From the NCBI GenBank assembly GCA_013396995.1, contig VWZP01003807.1:248001-312000 (forward strand): 64,000 nucleotides of DNA. Direction: 5' to 3'. The stretch comes from Dicaeum eximium (lineage: Eukaryota; Chordata; Aves; Passeriformes; Dicaeidae). The translations under genes were made by a program, and so were the position numbers. The notes under the pieces were generated by a model. The model saw only the letters and a program-made list of their open reading frames with translations. It was not told the DNA's origin and did not search any database. Shown here piece after piece: positions 1 through 12,400 of this stretch. The stretch's first letter is position 1, and every line of letters begins with the position of its first letter.

Positions 1-2198
1 CAGCAGCAGATGTGGCCTGAAGTTCTGCTCCTTGAATCTTGACCTTCACTGGGTGATTCTCTAACGACCTGGGAGGGACATCGTAATTAGATAAAAACCT
101 TGCCTATCTTTAGGGCACCAGATTAAATTCTCTGCATGTTTGATGAGAAGTGAAGTGATTGTTTTCCCCACTTCAAATGCTTCAGCATGCCTTTTCATTA
201 ATGTTTTATTACTTGCGTACAGAATTCTGATGCTTTTGAGAGTTTCTAAGAAAAAGGAAAAAAAAAGCCCACTCTCCTTACAAAACTGAAAATCTTCTTT
301 TGATGGAAATTCTTTCAAATATATTAATATTTTGTGTATGTACACATTGAACACCCATTTGAAATAGATGGCAGTTTACCTGAGGAATATAATTAAAAAT
401 CAGTATTTTAAGTAAACCCCAGTCTCAAATTACTTCAAGCTTTCAACACAATAGGCCATGTAATGTAATCAAAGCTAAAGTGAATTAAATGCTTTCACTC
501 TTTAAATTGTTCGATAAACCCGTTGAGTTACGGATGAGCTTTTGAAGAAGGGATGATAAAATATTTATTGTGTTGCAGCTGAAATGACAAACATCCTGCT
601 GCTCATTTTATTTTAGTAAAAAGATTACAAAAGCAATTTAGCTCCAGAACACACTGCTGCAGGCACTCATCAGGCAGATCTTTTGCACAGCATGCTATCA
701 GAAGAGCAAGAGGTGACATGTTAAGTAAGAAGCAGAAAAATGCCGGTGGCATTATCAAATTGGAGAAGAGAGTGCAATTCTTTAGAGGGTGAAATTTGGT
801 AAAAAGTCGTAGTCATAGTGGTCTCTCAATAGCGAAAGTCAGTCACTAAAAGTCACTTTCAATTTATGTGCCTCTTCATCTGCACTCCCTGTATTCTTCA
901 TTTTTTGTGTCTGATTAATGTATCTGTGGGTCAAGCCCAGCAAGATTCCTTTTATAATCTATTCATGATCAATCTGGTGTTATATACAGCTTAATGTGCC
1001 CTTTTTACTTTTGCATCTTGAAAATGCTGGGATGTGTTAAAAATGCTCAAACCCTTAGTAGTCAAGATATTGCAGGTCCTTCAGGTTATTAAAAACAAGA
1101 ATAAGTTTTCAGTATTAATAAAAGATGGCTTCAGGGTGGTTACTGTAAAATACATAAAGCAAAACAAACACTTCAACACTTACATTTCTTTGTTAATACA
1201 GCTATTCTTTTCCCATAAGGTCTGTAGGAGACCAAATTCCAAGGGACTGCCTTGGGCCTGCTCTGTTCCACAGGGAACCTAAATTGTTATGTGTCACAAT
1301 TTCTAGCTCTCGTGTCTATGTCTATATCTATGTCTGGTGCCTTTGCTTAAAAGTAAGCAACCAACCTGAAGAAATCAGCAAAATCCATTTCCAGCTCTTC
1401 CAAGCAGAATGTTCAATCGGTGAGCATTCATTGCTTCTTGTACTTTCTGGTCATAGCTGGGATTGGCATATTTTAATGGCTTGAATTTCTTCTGTCTCTT
1501 GTGCCAGGTTTTATACTGTTTGAACAAATGCCTGTCAGTGTACTCTGCCTTCCAGTCTTCACAGTTCCTTTAACTCCCTTGCTTCATTACATTCTCTTGA
1601 CTTTAACAGAGATGTCATATTTGCCTGCCAGTTAACTTCCACTACTACTTTTGGCAAAAATTGGCTTTCTTATTAACTACTGATCTATGTTACTTCTCCC
1701 AGTCAACCTTGACCTACATGTTCATTCATTATATCTCTGATTGTCTTATTTAGCCGCAGTCTTTTCCTTTGCCTTTAATATAAGACTGTATAATTTAGGA
1801 ATACGACTCTGGAGACAGTCCATTCCTTTCACTAAGTTCCATAAATGCTTTGAGCTAACTTCACTCTCCTTAAACTCTACTAAGAATAAGTGAAGGTTCT
1901 TTAAGAGGACAAGTCCAGAGTCTCCAAGTGATTTAATAGGCATATTCTGCAAAAAACTGATGCAAAAAATTTTTTTAAAATTTACATTTTTGAGGTCTAG
2001 GAAAGATTTTTCCTGCTTTTCACCCTCATTTATGACATTGTGATTCTTGTATTTAGCTGTGAAGATGTTGTGAAGCCTGGGGAAGTTTACTTCATTTACA
2101 CATTAGCAAAATTTGGAAAACAAATAAACAAAATCCTACTTTCCAAGTGAAAAAAAAATCAGTGGTATGTACATTACAGATTTTTAGACATTGATTAC
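1..2198. other. Noncoding single-copy-looking DNA
   Basis: No gene, RNA or interspersed repeat is recognised here. The sequence is AT-rich with stop codons in every frame. The open frames present (97, 82, 66 and 68 codons) have no domain, no biased composition and no splice context that would support an exon. Short internal echoes such as the repeated 'tctatgtctatatctatgtct' kind of wording near 1314-1336 are local slippage only. It could be intronic or intergenic; nothing in the sequence decides which. Confidence 0.6.
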
Positions 2199-2233
2199 AT
2201 ATATATATTATATATATATATATGTATATATAT
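2199..2233. repeat. (TA)n microsatellite
   Basis: About 35 bases of alternating T and A, broken by one extra TT and one G. The tract is nearly self-complementary and could extrude a cruciform. It is an ordinary AT microsatellite. Confidence 0.9.
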
Positions 2234-3256
2234 TAGGAACTGTACCCACTTTAAAAGAGAATAAGGTAACAAAACCTAATACATATTAACTGTTCAAACT
2301 TCTGTCTATTTCTGCTGTGGTTTTTGTGTCTTCAATAATAATTCAAGAAAGAAGACTAATTGTCCAAGATTTCCTACAATAACCTTATAATTTCTTTACC
2401 AAGACATCCTATACTAAAAATGCTGTTTTGCTTAAAAATACTTTATATAAAAAAAAGGAGGAGGATGAATGTAAAAGTAGGTTTTAACAAAAGTGAGTTG
2501 CAGAAACCTTAATCAGCACACATATTCACTGTTTTATAATCCACCGTCCTAGACAAATTTATTAAAGTTCAAATTTGTATTAATTTTCTGTGTGTGTCAT
2601 ACACAGATACATTAATGTCATTGATCAATGAGAAACCAGCTAAAGGTTGTGGAACATAATGCCCTTACTCCACAATATTGAACCAAGAGTGCCCGGACAA
2701 AAGAGATGGATTATTTCTTTATCAAGCTTAAATAAAGAAATGTGGAGCTCCTTCAGGTTGTCTGTGGCTGCAGTTTTATCAGCTTCACAATGTCACCACA
2801 AACACACGCTCTAACTCTCTGACCTTTAGTAGCTAAAAAATAATGAAAGTACAGTAAGCGTTCTTGGCCTAGGATTTCACCTAGCTTGACAAATACTGTG
2901 TGCTAAGGGTAGTCTGGTGTCATAGAATAAGAAACAGATATTTTGTAATTGGTGATTTGAAAAAATTACATTGGTAAGGTGGTTATAATTCTAAAATCCC
3001 TGTTTTCCAGGAGCACTAATATAAATTTGCTACAGCACTTTCTCTTTACAACCGTATTGATGTGGAAAGCTTAAATTAAAATCCTGCAGACTATCATTTA
3101 TGATGCCAGAAATTATTTCATTAATCATTGGGCCTTTTTTATTATTTGGTTCTTGAATTCAGTTGGTACCATTTCCCACCAAAAGAAATCCAAAATACTG
3201 AGAAGATATGTCTATGTATGTGTTAGCAAAGAATGAAGTATACCAGCAAAGAACAT

Positions 3257-3341
3257 CAAAGATAAAAACCAAAACCAAACAAAAATTAAACCCAAACATT
3301 AAAAAAAACCGCAAAAACAAATCAAAAAAAGACCCCAACAA
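3257..3341. repeat. A/C-rich low-complexity tract (AAACC/CAAA-like)
   Basis: Roughly 85 bases made almost only of A and C, with recurring words like AAAACC, CAAAC and AAACCC. The same flavour recurs in the window at 36460-36517 and 49691-49804, and as its complement at 25549-25735 and 53911-53970. The open frames across it on both strands encode low-complexity Lys/Asn- or Phe/Leu-rich peptides and are artefacts of composition. Confidence 0.75.
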
Positions 3342-4008
3342 CTTCAATGTCTGTGGTTTCATTATTAATCATCAGTATTTTATGAGAAATTTGTAGTCCA
3401 GGTCAAGTATTGTAGCATTGAGAAAATGTGCCTTTTCAAGGAAATCCTAATAATTAGTGTAATTTTTTACCTGGTTAACACTAAAAAAATGTGTCATAGT
3501 ATCTAGCTTCAAATCCAAATATTATTAAAAAGCCAAACTTACTTAAGTGGTTTGAGATTAGTTAAATACCAAAATTCTCAAGTACATAAGAAATATTACC
3601 TGCTTGATTATTTATTATAATGCTCCTAAAATTACCTTTTTTTTTTAACAAAAGTGCTAGAAGTGCTGTGTTTCCCCCTGCTTAGACTAAAGGCAAGTAT
3701 GCAATAATGCTATTGAAATATAAATGTTTTAAATTTCTGGTATTGCATAATTTTGATTTCTATATCCCAGTACATAATTGATGTTGTCTTTTGAAACTAA
3801 TCTAATTGTAACAGTTAACATTCTTTTCAAGAAAAATTAACCTCTGTTATATGAAATGTTTGTAATCTTCTATCATGTGTTGATTTTTTTGCAAGATAAT
3901 TCTTTTATACATTCGCAAACAAGATTCAACAAAACTCACTATGAAACTAGTCACAGAAAACACTTTGACATACCTTTTATCTTTTTCATACTTATCTGGC
4001 TATTTCTT

Positions 4009-4070
4009 AAAAAAAAAAAAAAAAAAAAAAAGACTTCAAGAATTCAGATTTTATGGATTTTTTTTTTTTT
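4009..4070. repeat. A23 tract followed by T13 tract
   Basis: A run of 23 A at 4009-4031 is followed 26 bases later by a run of 13 T at 4058-4070. Such a pair could fold into an A:T stem. No upstream polyadenylation signal or known retroelement body was recognised, so it may be a homopolymer expansion rather than a retroelement tail. Confidence 0.7.
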
Positions 4071-5814
4071 AATTTTTCTCAATTGAATTTACACACATGA
4101 AGAATCTGCCAGAGATCTTATATACCCATTTCTGTTTTTCTTCTTGGTGAAATGACTTAAATGACTTAGCTGTGCTAAAGATAGTATCTTTATTTAGACC
4201 AATTCTAAACCATGTAGAGCCATGGAGGTGAATAACTGACTGGTCAACAGGAAGAAAATAAAACCACTAGCAATTTTATGAAGCTTTTTAAAATTACCTA
4301 AGTAAATTGGATAGCTCTACAGGAAATGACTGCAGGCTGATGAACTCAAGCTTTAGCATTCACTTGCATAAGCATCTCATAAGGAACATGGTAAATAGCT
4401 TTGCAGTGCAGTTCTCTGTCCTCTGCTCTCTATAGACTGTCTCTTCCTGTTGACTTACCAATATTGATGAGGGACTTTTCAGGCACTACTAAAAGTAGGG
4501 GTGTTGTCCCACATCCAGGTGAATTAATTGTGTTAAGAGTAAATTTGCAAAATCAGCAAATTTTTAGCCTATGACAATATATAGAACTATCAATTTCTTC
4601 ATGTCTTTAAGATATCAGGGGGATTTTTAAAAATTGATTAAGTGGATAAATTGGTAGCATTAGTGTAGGCAGCCATTTCCTCATTCATTTTGATTGTCCA
4701 TGAGCTGTAATCCTTTTAGGCTTTTTAGGCCTTTTTCTAAACACTTTTTGTACACAGACTTGTTTGCTTAAAATTTTGCATAAGAAATCAGATTATAATT
4801 GAAGGAACAACTTACAGAAAATAAAATGCCTAAGTCTTAAAAAACTGCAAAAAGCTGACATGGTATTTTAGAATGCCAATTCATAGATGTCACAACTGAA
4901 TGTTCCCCAGCAGTTTTCTACTTTGGTTCAGACTGAATTTTATATGACAGTAATCTGGAAAAGTTTAACAGCAGGAAGTTATTTTTCCATCTTAGACAAT
5001 CAAAAATGTGTAGTTGTGATTCACAATCCACTGCTCAGAGATGCCCAAAACAGTTTGGAATCAACATAACATTCTCCCCAGCACAGACACAAAGAGACTC
5101 CCAACACCACATTGCTCTCTGTGGCCTGCTCAACTCTGATGAGAACCTGTTACAAGTAGTATGAAAAGTTTGAAAGTGAGAAGTTGTCCACTAAATTTAA
5201 TCCCAGACTGCACTAAGTAAGTACCATGATTCTATAGCTGTAATTTCACTTAGGACGTGGCATATGACATATACTTACCAGCAAATCTTTTCTTAAATTC
5301 ACAAAGTGGGTTAGAACTGCAGACAGATTTATTAAAAAGCAAGATTTTGTGTGCTATGCATTGAATTTTTCCAAAATATTCCATCCAAATAGACAGAGAG
5401 GAACATAGAAAACAACTTGCACTAACAGTTTCACTGTTGTTGTTCTGACGGTTTTCTTGTTGCTGTTGTCATTTATGTGTTACTTTGTTAACATTGGTAA
5501 AGCAGTAGAAGTGATACACTCGATTTATAACTGAGCAGCAGCACTATACAAATACCACAAGACTGGATGATTAAATGCATTCTCTTTGTTAGATTGATTT
5601 CCCAAAAGACTGTACACAAGCTTGAATGTAATACCCTCTGTCTGTGTATACTTAGAATTTAGAGAGAAATTTTCCATCTTACTCAGTTATCATTAGATAT
5701 TGAACACACAGAAAAGTGTGATATATTGATCAATAGGTATGACAAAAGTTCACATATAAAACATTACAGATGTAGTAGACTGTCTGCCAAACAAGTATAT
5801 AACTGATACATCAG

Positions 5815-5852
5815 CTTTTCCTTTTTTCCTTTTTTTTTTCTTTTTTTTTTTT
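5815..5852. repeat. T-rich homopolymer-like tract
   Basis: Runs of T interrupted by single or double C. On the minus strand it reads as an A-rich tract with G interruptions. No element body is recognised beside it. Confidence 0.8.
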
Positions 5853-6553
5853 GTATATTGTGTTTTCTAACAAGCAATGCTAAGCCTGCAGAAAAGCAAA
5901 AGACATGTGAGCTTGCACTCTAAAAAACCTAATGGTCCAGGTTAATAGCTTGAGCTGTGTTTGTAAGAGAAAATTGAAGCCATTCTTTCACTTGGTTTTG
6001 ATATAGACTGCGAAAGGTAAGGTATTATAAACAATGAACAATCCAGTCCCCCAGTGCATTGCAATTTCAACTCAGAATTTCAACGTGACCTTAAATAAAG
6101 CCCACTATTCACTCGTTGTAGAAAACTGTAATGATGTTGGTAAGAAGACATCAAAGACAGTTAAGCCTGCTTTGGTAATAATGAAAGGGAAGTATTGATA
6201 CAACTTTTCAAAAGCCACATTCTTCAACAGACCTGGCTAAGAACTGACAGCAGCTGGAATTTAATCTGTTTCTTCTTTAGTGAAACAATACTTACAGGAT
6301 GGGAAGTGTCAAGTGGAAAGCTCTCATTTTCTGAGAACTGCAAGGTTGCTTTGGCAATTCTTGAAATCCCTGTTCCTTTAGCACAGCATCAATCATTTCA
6401 TCTTATTGGAGGTGACACTGTTTCCCAGACACCAGAGTTTGAACTCTTCTGCCTCCTAAAAATAGATCAATTTGTCATTCTTTTAATTGTCTCCTCACTA
6501 AGTGACTCTGCCTAGTTAAATATAGAGGCTAAACCTCATTTTAAGTAAAACTT

Positions 6554-6576
6554 GTATGTGTATGTGTGTGTGTGTA
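6554..6576. repeat. (TG)n microsatellite
   Basis: A short TG array interrupted by TA steps and followed by CATGCATATA. It is a standard vertebrate dinucleotide repeat. The 62-codon frame that starts in it (6556) begins with a Cys/Met/Val repeat and is not a gene. Confidence 0.8.
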
Positions 6577-7377
6577 CATGCATATAAAGTTCCATTCAAC
6601 CTATTAAGCAAAAAAATAAACAAAAAGCCATTAAAAAAAAATGTCTACAAAACACATTATATAAGAATTTCTGTAGCTCTGACTTGGAACAATTATAAGC
6701 ATTTCTTACATTCAGGCTATTTTGCCTTTGAAATGGCAAGTTGAGCTCAAACTTATGTAGCATGGTTGAAATCCATTCTTCACTTTAACCTAAATTAAAC
6801 TGTGGCCATAGAAAACTCCTTCCCTCCTTACTGAATCTAGCTGCATTTCTCTTGGTGTTTGATATGGATGTTTATTCTGCACTGGTTTGAAATATGTTTA
6901 GAGTGGGCACACAATTATTTATGTTCCCATTAGTGTTAGTGAGAGCATTTTATGTAAATCTCACACATGCACACAAAATATTTTTCTGAATGTGTCTTCT
7001 GCAGAAAGGAAAGAAACTCTAATGGTTTCAGAGAATGTTAGTCTACCTAGAGGGAATTTTAGTTTTACAAAATCCTTTTCCATATTAAAGGCAAAGAATC
7101 CTAGAAACTCAGTTGAATAGTGCAATAAAAAAGTTGTTACATTGTTTTGTTTAGATTTATAGCTACAAAAGAAAGTGTTCTACCCTTGAGCTCTAGACAC
7201 CTTTTTATGTAACTTAAAAAGCAAAATTCTGTTTGTTCTTTGTTTATTGCTTTTATAAGATAGCAAACCTAAAGCAAAAGAAATAAAATGTTGTACGCAA
7301 AGTTTTCCAACTTGTTCCCTTAATAACAGTCACTCATCTCTGTTTAGCATGAGCTGTGTTCCATAACTGGCTAATTT

Positions 7378-7630
7378 CACAGACTCACCAACTTAGGTTA
7401 GGCTGGAAGGGACCACAGTGGGTCATCAACCTCCCTACTGAGGCAGGGTCATCCCAGATGGCACAGGATTGTGTCTGGGTGATTCTTGAACATCTCCAGT
7501 GAGGGATACCACAATCTCTCTGGACAATTTGTTCCAGTGCACAGTTACATGGAAAGTAAAGGAGTTCTTCCTCATATTCAGGTGGAACTGCCTATGAATC
7601 AGTTCCTGCCTGTTTCTTTATCCCTGAATC
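7378..7630 (-). mobile_element. CR1 LINE fragment, 3' end, minus strand
   Basis: The plus strand carries the reverse complement of an avian CR1 3' region. The signature order is seen: CACAGACTCACCA (decayed terminal repeat), GGCTGGAAGGGACCAC, a 'cctccctactgaggcaggg' segment, TGAACATCTCCAGTGAGGGATACCACA, then CTGGACAATTTGTTCCAGTGC and the TTCCTCATATTCAGGTGGAACTGCC block. CR1 is the dominant non-LTR retrotransposon of birds, and its copies are usually 5'-truncated, as here: only about 250 bases of the 3' end remain. There is no coding capacity. Mutations at many positions suggest an old copy. Boundaries are accurate to about 10 bases. Confidence 0.93.
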
Positions 7631-8255
7631 ATCATTTAAATATTTATGTTAGTTGGATGTAATTTAAATAATGTCATGGTTGTTGCAGCTCCATCAACAA
7701 AATCTAGAACAAAGCAGAAGAAAAGTTACATGAAAGGGAACTGCATTACTCTGAATTCTTGCCCTGTCTGTTTACCTTTTCACCACTGTAAATAAGTCAG
7801 AAAAGCACTGCCCAGAATGGCCTTGAAACTGTTGTTGCTGCTGCTGGAGAGAGCTTTAGCTTGCCAAAAGGGGTAGTCTGTGTATGCAAACCTGAGTTGG
7901 TTCAGACACTGCAGCCCGCACTTTTGATCACATCCCCCACCATGATGCTGCTGTAGCCAGCTATAAGGGTCTGTTTTATCAAGAGAGACACTGTTTTTCT
8001 GCATGTTTCATAAATTCTGGAGGAAAGAAATCTCATTGTTGCATTTTCAAAAGGCCTTTCTGTCGACGCTGAGAAAACCTTCTGCTTCCTACATCCTTTT
8101 CCAGACAATGGTTTTCAAATCTAGGGACATCCCTTAATTCTGCTCCATTTTCAGCTCCTTAACTCTTAGCTTATGTACTGTAATAATTTGAATGCATTAC
8201 TAAATATAAAACATTATAAAATATTTGAAACTCATCTCTATACATTTATATATTA
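7631..8255. other. Noncoding spacer between two CR1 fragments
   Basis: No repeat family or gene is recognised. Two overlapping minus-strand frames of 74 and 68 codons (7780-8108) have no domain similarity I can name and are in different frames of the same bases. Confidence 0.5.
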
Positions 8256-8392
8256 TCCCAGGTGTCAAAAGCCATTCTGGATGGAGCTCTGAGCAACCTG
8301 GTCTAAAGAAAGTTGTCCTTTCCACCAGCGGCAGGAGGCTTGAACTTAGATAGTATCTAAGGTCCCTTCCAGTCCAGGTCATTCTGCGAAAA
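8256..8392 (+). mobile_element. CR1 LINE fragment, extreme 3' end, plus strand
   Basis: The plus strand shows the CR1 tail in sense: a decayed 'caggtgtcaaaagcc' segment, CTGGATGGAGCTCTGAGCAACCTGGTC, a block around TTTCCACCAGCGGCAGGAGG, then AAGGTCCCTTCCAGTCCAGGTCATTCTGCGA. These are the final roughly 135 bases of avian CR1, ending in a decayed form of the terminal ATTCTATGA-type repeat. It is opposite in orientation to the fragment 630 bases upstream, so the two are separate insertions, or one pair separated by an inversion. Confidence 0.92.
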
Positions 8393-9346
8393 TTGAAAAA
8401 GAAGGCAAGACAAAATTATTCTGACACTCAGCTACATGGCTTCAGCAGATAAGTAGCTCCATCTTGTTATGTAAGCTTCCTATTTTTTTTTTCTGTTTAC
8501 TAGATATTCCTACCAGGAATAGTTAAATATGACAGTTTGATAGAACATATACTGTGAAGAATTTCTTAATCTGGATAGAGTTAAAGCTGTGGTTGAAATC
8601 CATTCACTAGTGAAGTGATCTCCCCACCAGTTGACTTCCCTGTTTATTACCACTCTTATCAATATGGGTACTGCCTATTCTTTAATCCTGACCCATCAAT
8701 TCTCAGTCAGCTTATGAATAGTCTTCTGATCTTTGAAAAAGAAACCAAACCTTCTCATCTTAAGCACCTCTTATTATTTGTTAATGCTATTTCATTAACA
8801 ATCAGTGAAAATCATTAAAGAACAATTTTGCATGCCTAGGTTCCTAGAATGAGGAAGAGATCATTTGAGCATGAGGAATTATCATGTTAGATCATTCTAT
8901 CAGCATTACATGATGAAGAGTTTATTTTATGTTCATTGTCATAAAGTTGGCCATGTTAAAACCAGATCAATAGAAGGACTCCTCACTGAAAACCACCCTG
9001 GATTGGGAGATTGAATATTTTCTGTGCCTGTGAGTATCTACACATAGTCTGTAGAAGCCTTACTATCTGCAAGTGAAAATCATTTGTTATGTTGTTTTAG
9101 TGTCTTTTTCTTATCTTTAATTTTTTCAAGATTAGCATTAACAAAAATTAGCTATCCAAGAGGAGAGAGGGGAAAAAGATTGTTGAATTTGAAACATTCT
9201 AAAGATTTATTTATGTTAATGAAAACATTTTAATTACTTTTCTATGACTGTCCAGAAAATGACTAGTAAAACAATCACAGTTAGAAATTTCAGTTCTTTA
9301 CAAACTGGAATTCAAAACAGGATTTCATACCAAAGAATCAGATAGT
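8393..9346. other. Noncoding spacer between CR1 fragments
   Basis: AT-rich unique-looking sequence. The 67-codon frame at 8615-8818 has no recognised domain. Nothing else is seen. Confidence 0.5.
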
Positions 9347-9470
9347 CACAGATTCATAAAGGATGAAGGAGACCTTCAAGATCATCTAGTCCCACCATCT
9401 ACTCAGCACCACCCTAATCAGCCCTAAACTATATCTTCAAGCCACAAGATGCTTTTTGAACACTTCCAGA
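9347..9470 (-). mobile_element. CR1 LINE fragment, 3' end, minus strand
   Basis: The reverse complement of a CR1 tail: CACAGATTCATAAAGGATG, then AGGAGACCTTCAAGATCATCTAGTCCCACCATC, CAGCACCACC, CCCTAAACTATATCTTCAAGCCACA and TTTTGAACACTTCCAGA. The order matches the CR1 subtype whose tail carries the 'agcaccaccatgttcacc' kind of block, which differs from the copy at 7378-7630. About 124 bases remain and there is no coding capacity. Confidence 0.92.
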
Positions 9471-12400
9471 AATAGTTATAATAATTATGAAAGCATCTGA
9501 TAGCCATAACAACTGTGTAGTATTTTTATAAAAACCTGGCCAATATTTTGAAATGCAGATAATTTCTAGTATAATAGTATAAAAATGACTGATTGCATTG
9601 ATTTAGAAGTTTCTTTTTTTGACAGAAGGTAATAAAAATTACTGAAAAGGAAACAAATGAATTTAAATAATTCTAATAATCTGTTACCAATACACTAGTT
9701 TCAACAGCACCATTCCCAGAAATAAACATCTTATACTTTTTGACTTTTTTTTTTGTTTTTAAATGGAGAAATACATATCTATCTGTCAAACAGGGATATT
9801 TTTTATAATGATGAATAAAGGAATTTATTGAAATGATGGAATGCATTTTGTCTTTTCCATGCAATAAATTCATTCCTTTCTTCTCATCTTGCAAGCCTTC
9901 TTTATCTTTTCCATGGAAAAAAAAAAATATTACCATTAGGATAAATTTGTCTTAAATTAAATTCCCAAGTTCAAATTGAGACATGTTCTATTTAAGCTCA
10001 TGAGTATTTAACTACAACATTAATTTCCTTAGTAAAGCATTTTTATGACTACAAATAACTAAGTGATCTGTAAACTCTATGTTGTATATTTTCTTGCCAA
10101 AGAAAAGTCCTAAGACACTTTTTGTACATGAGTGATCAGAAGGGATATTTAATATTTAATACATTTTGAGACTGTGTGGCATTCACACACTTAAAGTACT
10201 AGCTGTTAATTTATTAATTACACAACTTAGCAAGGAGTACTGAAAAGTGTTACTGTTTATTGAGTGCTTTACAGCAGAAAAACTGGTATTACTTGAGGAC
10301 TTTCTGATCTGTTCTGTTTCTTAGTAATGTGTAAATAGGACTTTTTGATCAATTGTTTGTGTTTATTAGGATAAATGGAAGCACAGGTCCCTTAGTAACA
10401 TTTCAGCAGACAAACTCACATTTTGCTTTATTTACCAGAGACTGCCTTATGGCTATCCTTATGTAAAGATGGAAAAATCTTTCTCATCCTGCTCTCAAGA
10501 CAGACCCTGACAGCCTGTTACCTGATATTATGGGTAACCTTATTAAGATACTGGAGGTTACAGTTCTCTATCACTTTATTTTAGAAGGTTTAGGAGGTTT
10601 AGAATGTTTCCTTTTATTGTCTTGCTCGAAAAGTTTTTCATCATATACAACATATAAGTTCAAATTTTTGTACAGTTTTACATATTGCAGAGAAAAAAAC
10701 CCTCTAAAAACAGCTAGAGAAGGTGTCTGTTCTCAATATATCGAGTTTATCAAGAAATCCATGTCTCATGTAATGAATAATAACAATGAAGTAAAATTAT
10801 TTTATTCCATTTCTAGGAAAATTGTACTCTTCTGAATGACTATGGAATGGAATTACATTTTTTGGTAAGGTCAGCTCAATAGTTTTTGCAGATGATTTTC
10901 ACTTTTATATAATGATTATAGGAAAAATGTACCAGTTGGTTATGTTCTGATAAGTGGGGGTAGCAGAGAACCTAATCCCCTTAAATCCGTGTAAATTAAT
11001 ATATTCCATGATGATGTTAGAGGAAGTAGTGTTGGGTGAAACATAAGTAAGAGGAAAATGTTATTCTGTGTATTTGTCCCATAACGATCACCACTAAACC
11101 TACAGGAACAGGAAAAAAGTTGCCTAACTGTTGGAGGAGCTTTTCCTTGAGGTTTTAGATTAACTAGGAGGTAAGACTGGTACAGTCTAACCTAAAGTTC
11201 TGCCAGCTGTAACCCCTGTGTGTAGATCCTTGAATGAAATCTGTAATTGCACCATCTCCATATCACAAAATACACTACCCCAAGATCTGGAGATTTATAA
11301 TAATCCCAACATCTTCTGTCTATAATCTACTTTAATCTTCCCAGGAGGAGAGAAGAGATACAGAACCCTGAAAGGAAAGGCTGAATGTGAAATGCTCCAA
11401 AACTATGGAGCACCCAGAGGTACAAAAGGAGGTACAGCAGAGATTGTAGAAGTGTTTATGTGTAAAAATACACCTATATGCACATGTCAGTTGAAATTTA
11501 TATTTTTAGAAGGGAAAGGTATCTTGGTCATGGATATCAATGCTTTAAAGATCATAGCTGGTCATTCAAACTTACAAGAATATCTGAACTCAATTTTGAC
11601 TTTAATGTACCAAAAAGACTTACATAGAAGGTAAAATAAAAGCTACAACTCTCTACATTCTAGTTTAATAGCCACATCTTTAATTTGCTTCTTATCAAAA
11701 GAAATTACAATCTCTTTGGCTTTTATTTTTAATATAGTATAAAATAAAGATTGGCACCTCAAACAGGTCACACACAATTATATGCAATTCAGTCCAAATT
11801 AATTGCACACATACCTAGGTATCTTCTACCCTAATTTATTAGTAAAAGAGCAGAAACAAAGAAGTCTTTTAGAAGTGGCATAAAGCAAATAATCACACTT
11901 AACCAAAGCCTTTATCCAACACTATTAAGCTCCAACTACTTCTGTTTTGAATAAGCAGATAGGCCAAAATTTCCCATATGTTGAAAGATGGAGAAGTTCT
12001 ACTCAGGGTGTGTATAATATATATGTCTGTCTCCTGATATGTATGAACTTATTGCATGTTTTTCCAAATTCCTTTCTGCTATTATAAATAATTCTGTTAT
12101 TTCTAGCTAAAGGAAAAAGTAAAGGCCAATAATAACAAAGTGCTGAGCTTGTGAAATTAAAAACTAGTCAATAGGGTTGCTCCTCAGCCTGTTATAATCT
12201 TTGTTCTTAAATTTAGCCAAACATCCTAAAACAATTTTATCAGATTTCTCCGTGGATAATGTTCTTAATTCCTCTTTGATGTGCTGATAGATTTCACATT
12301 CTTTCTCAGTTGCTCCTGATTTGTGGCAGCCACTTCTTTGGGTGTTGTTTCTGGTATGTTCTGTTTTAGAACATACCCTAGGTAGAAACTGTCATGAGTA

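Larger units (their letters stand above)
2234..7377. other. Noncoding AT-rich span with simple repeats
   Basis: No gene is supported. The longest open frame (106 codons at 6195-6515) has no recognisable domain. The span contains an A/C-rich tract at 3257-3341, a poly(A)/poly(T) pair at 4009-4070, a T-rich tract at 5815-5852 and a TG microsatellite at 6554-6576, listed separately. The rest looks like unique sequence. Confidence 0.55.
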
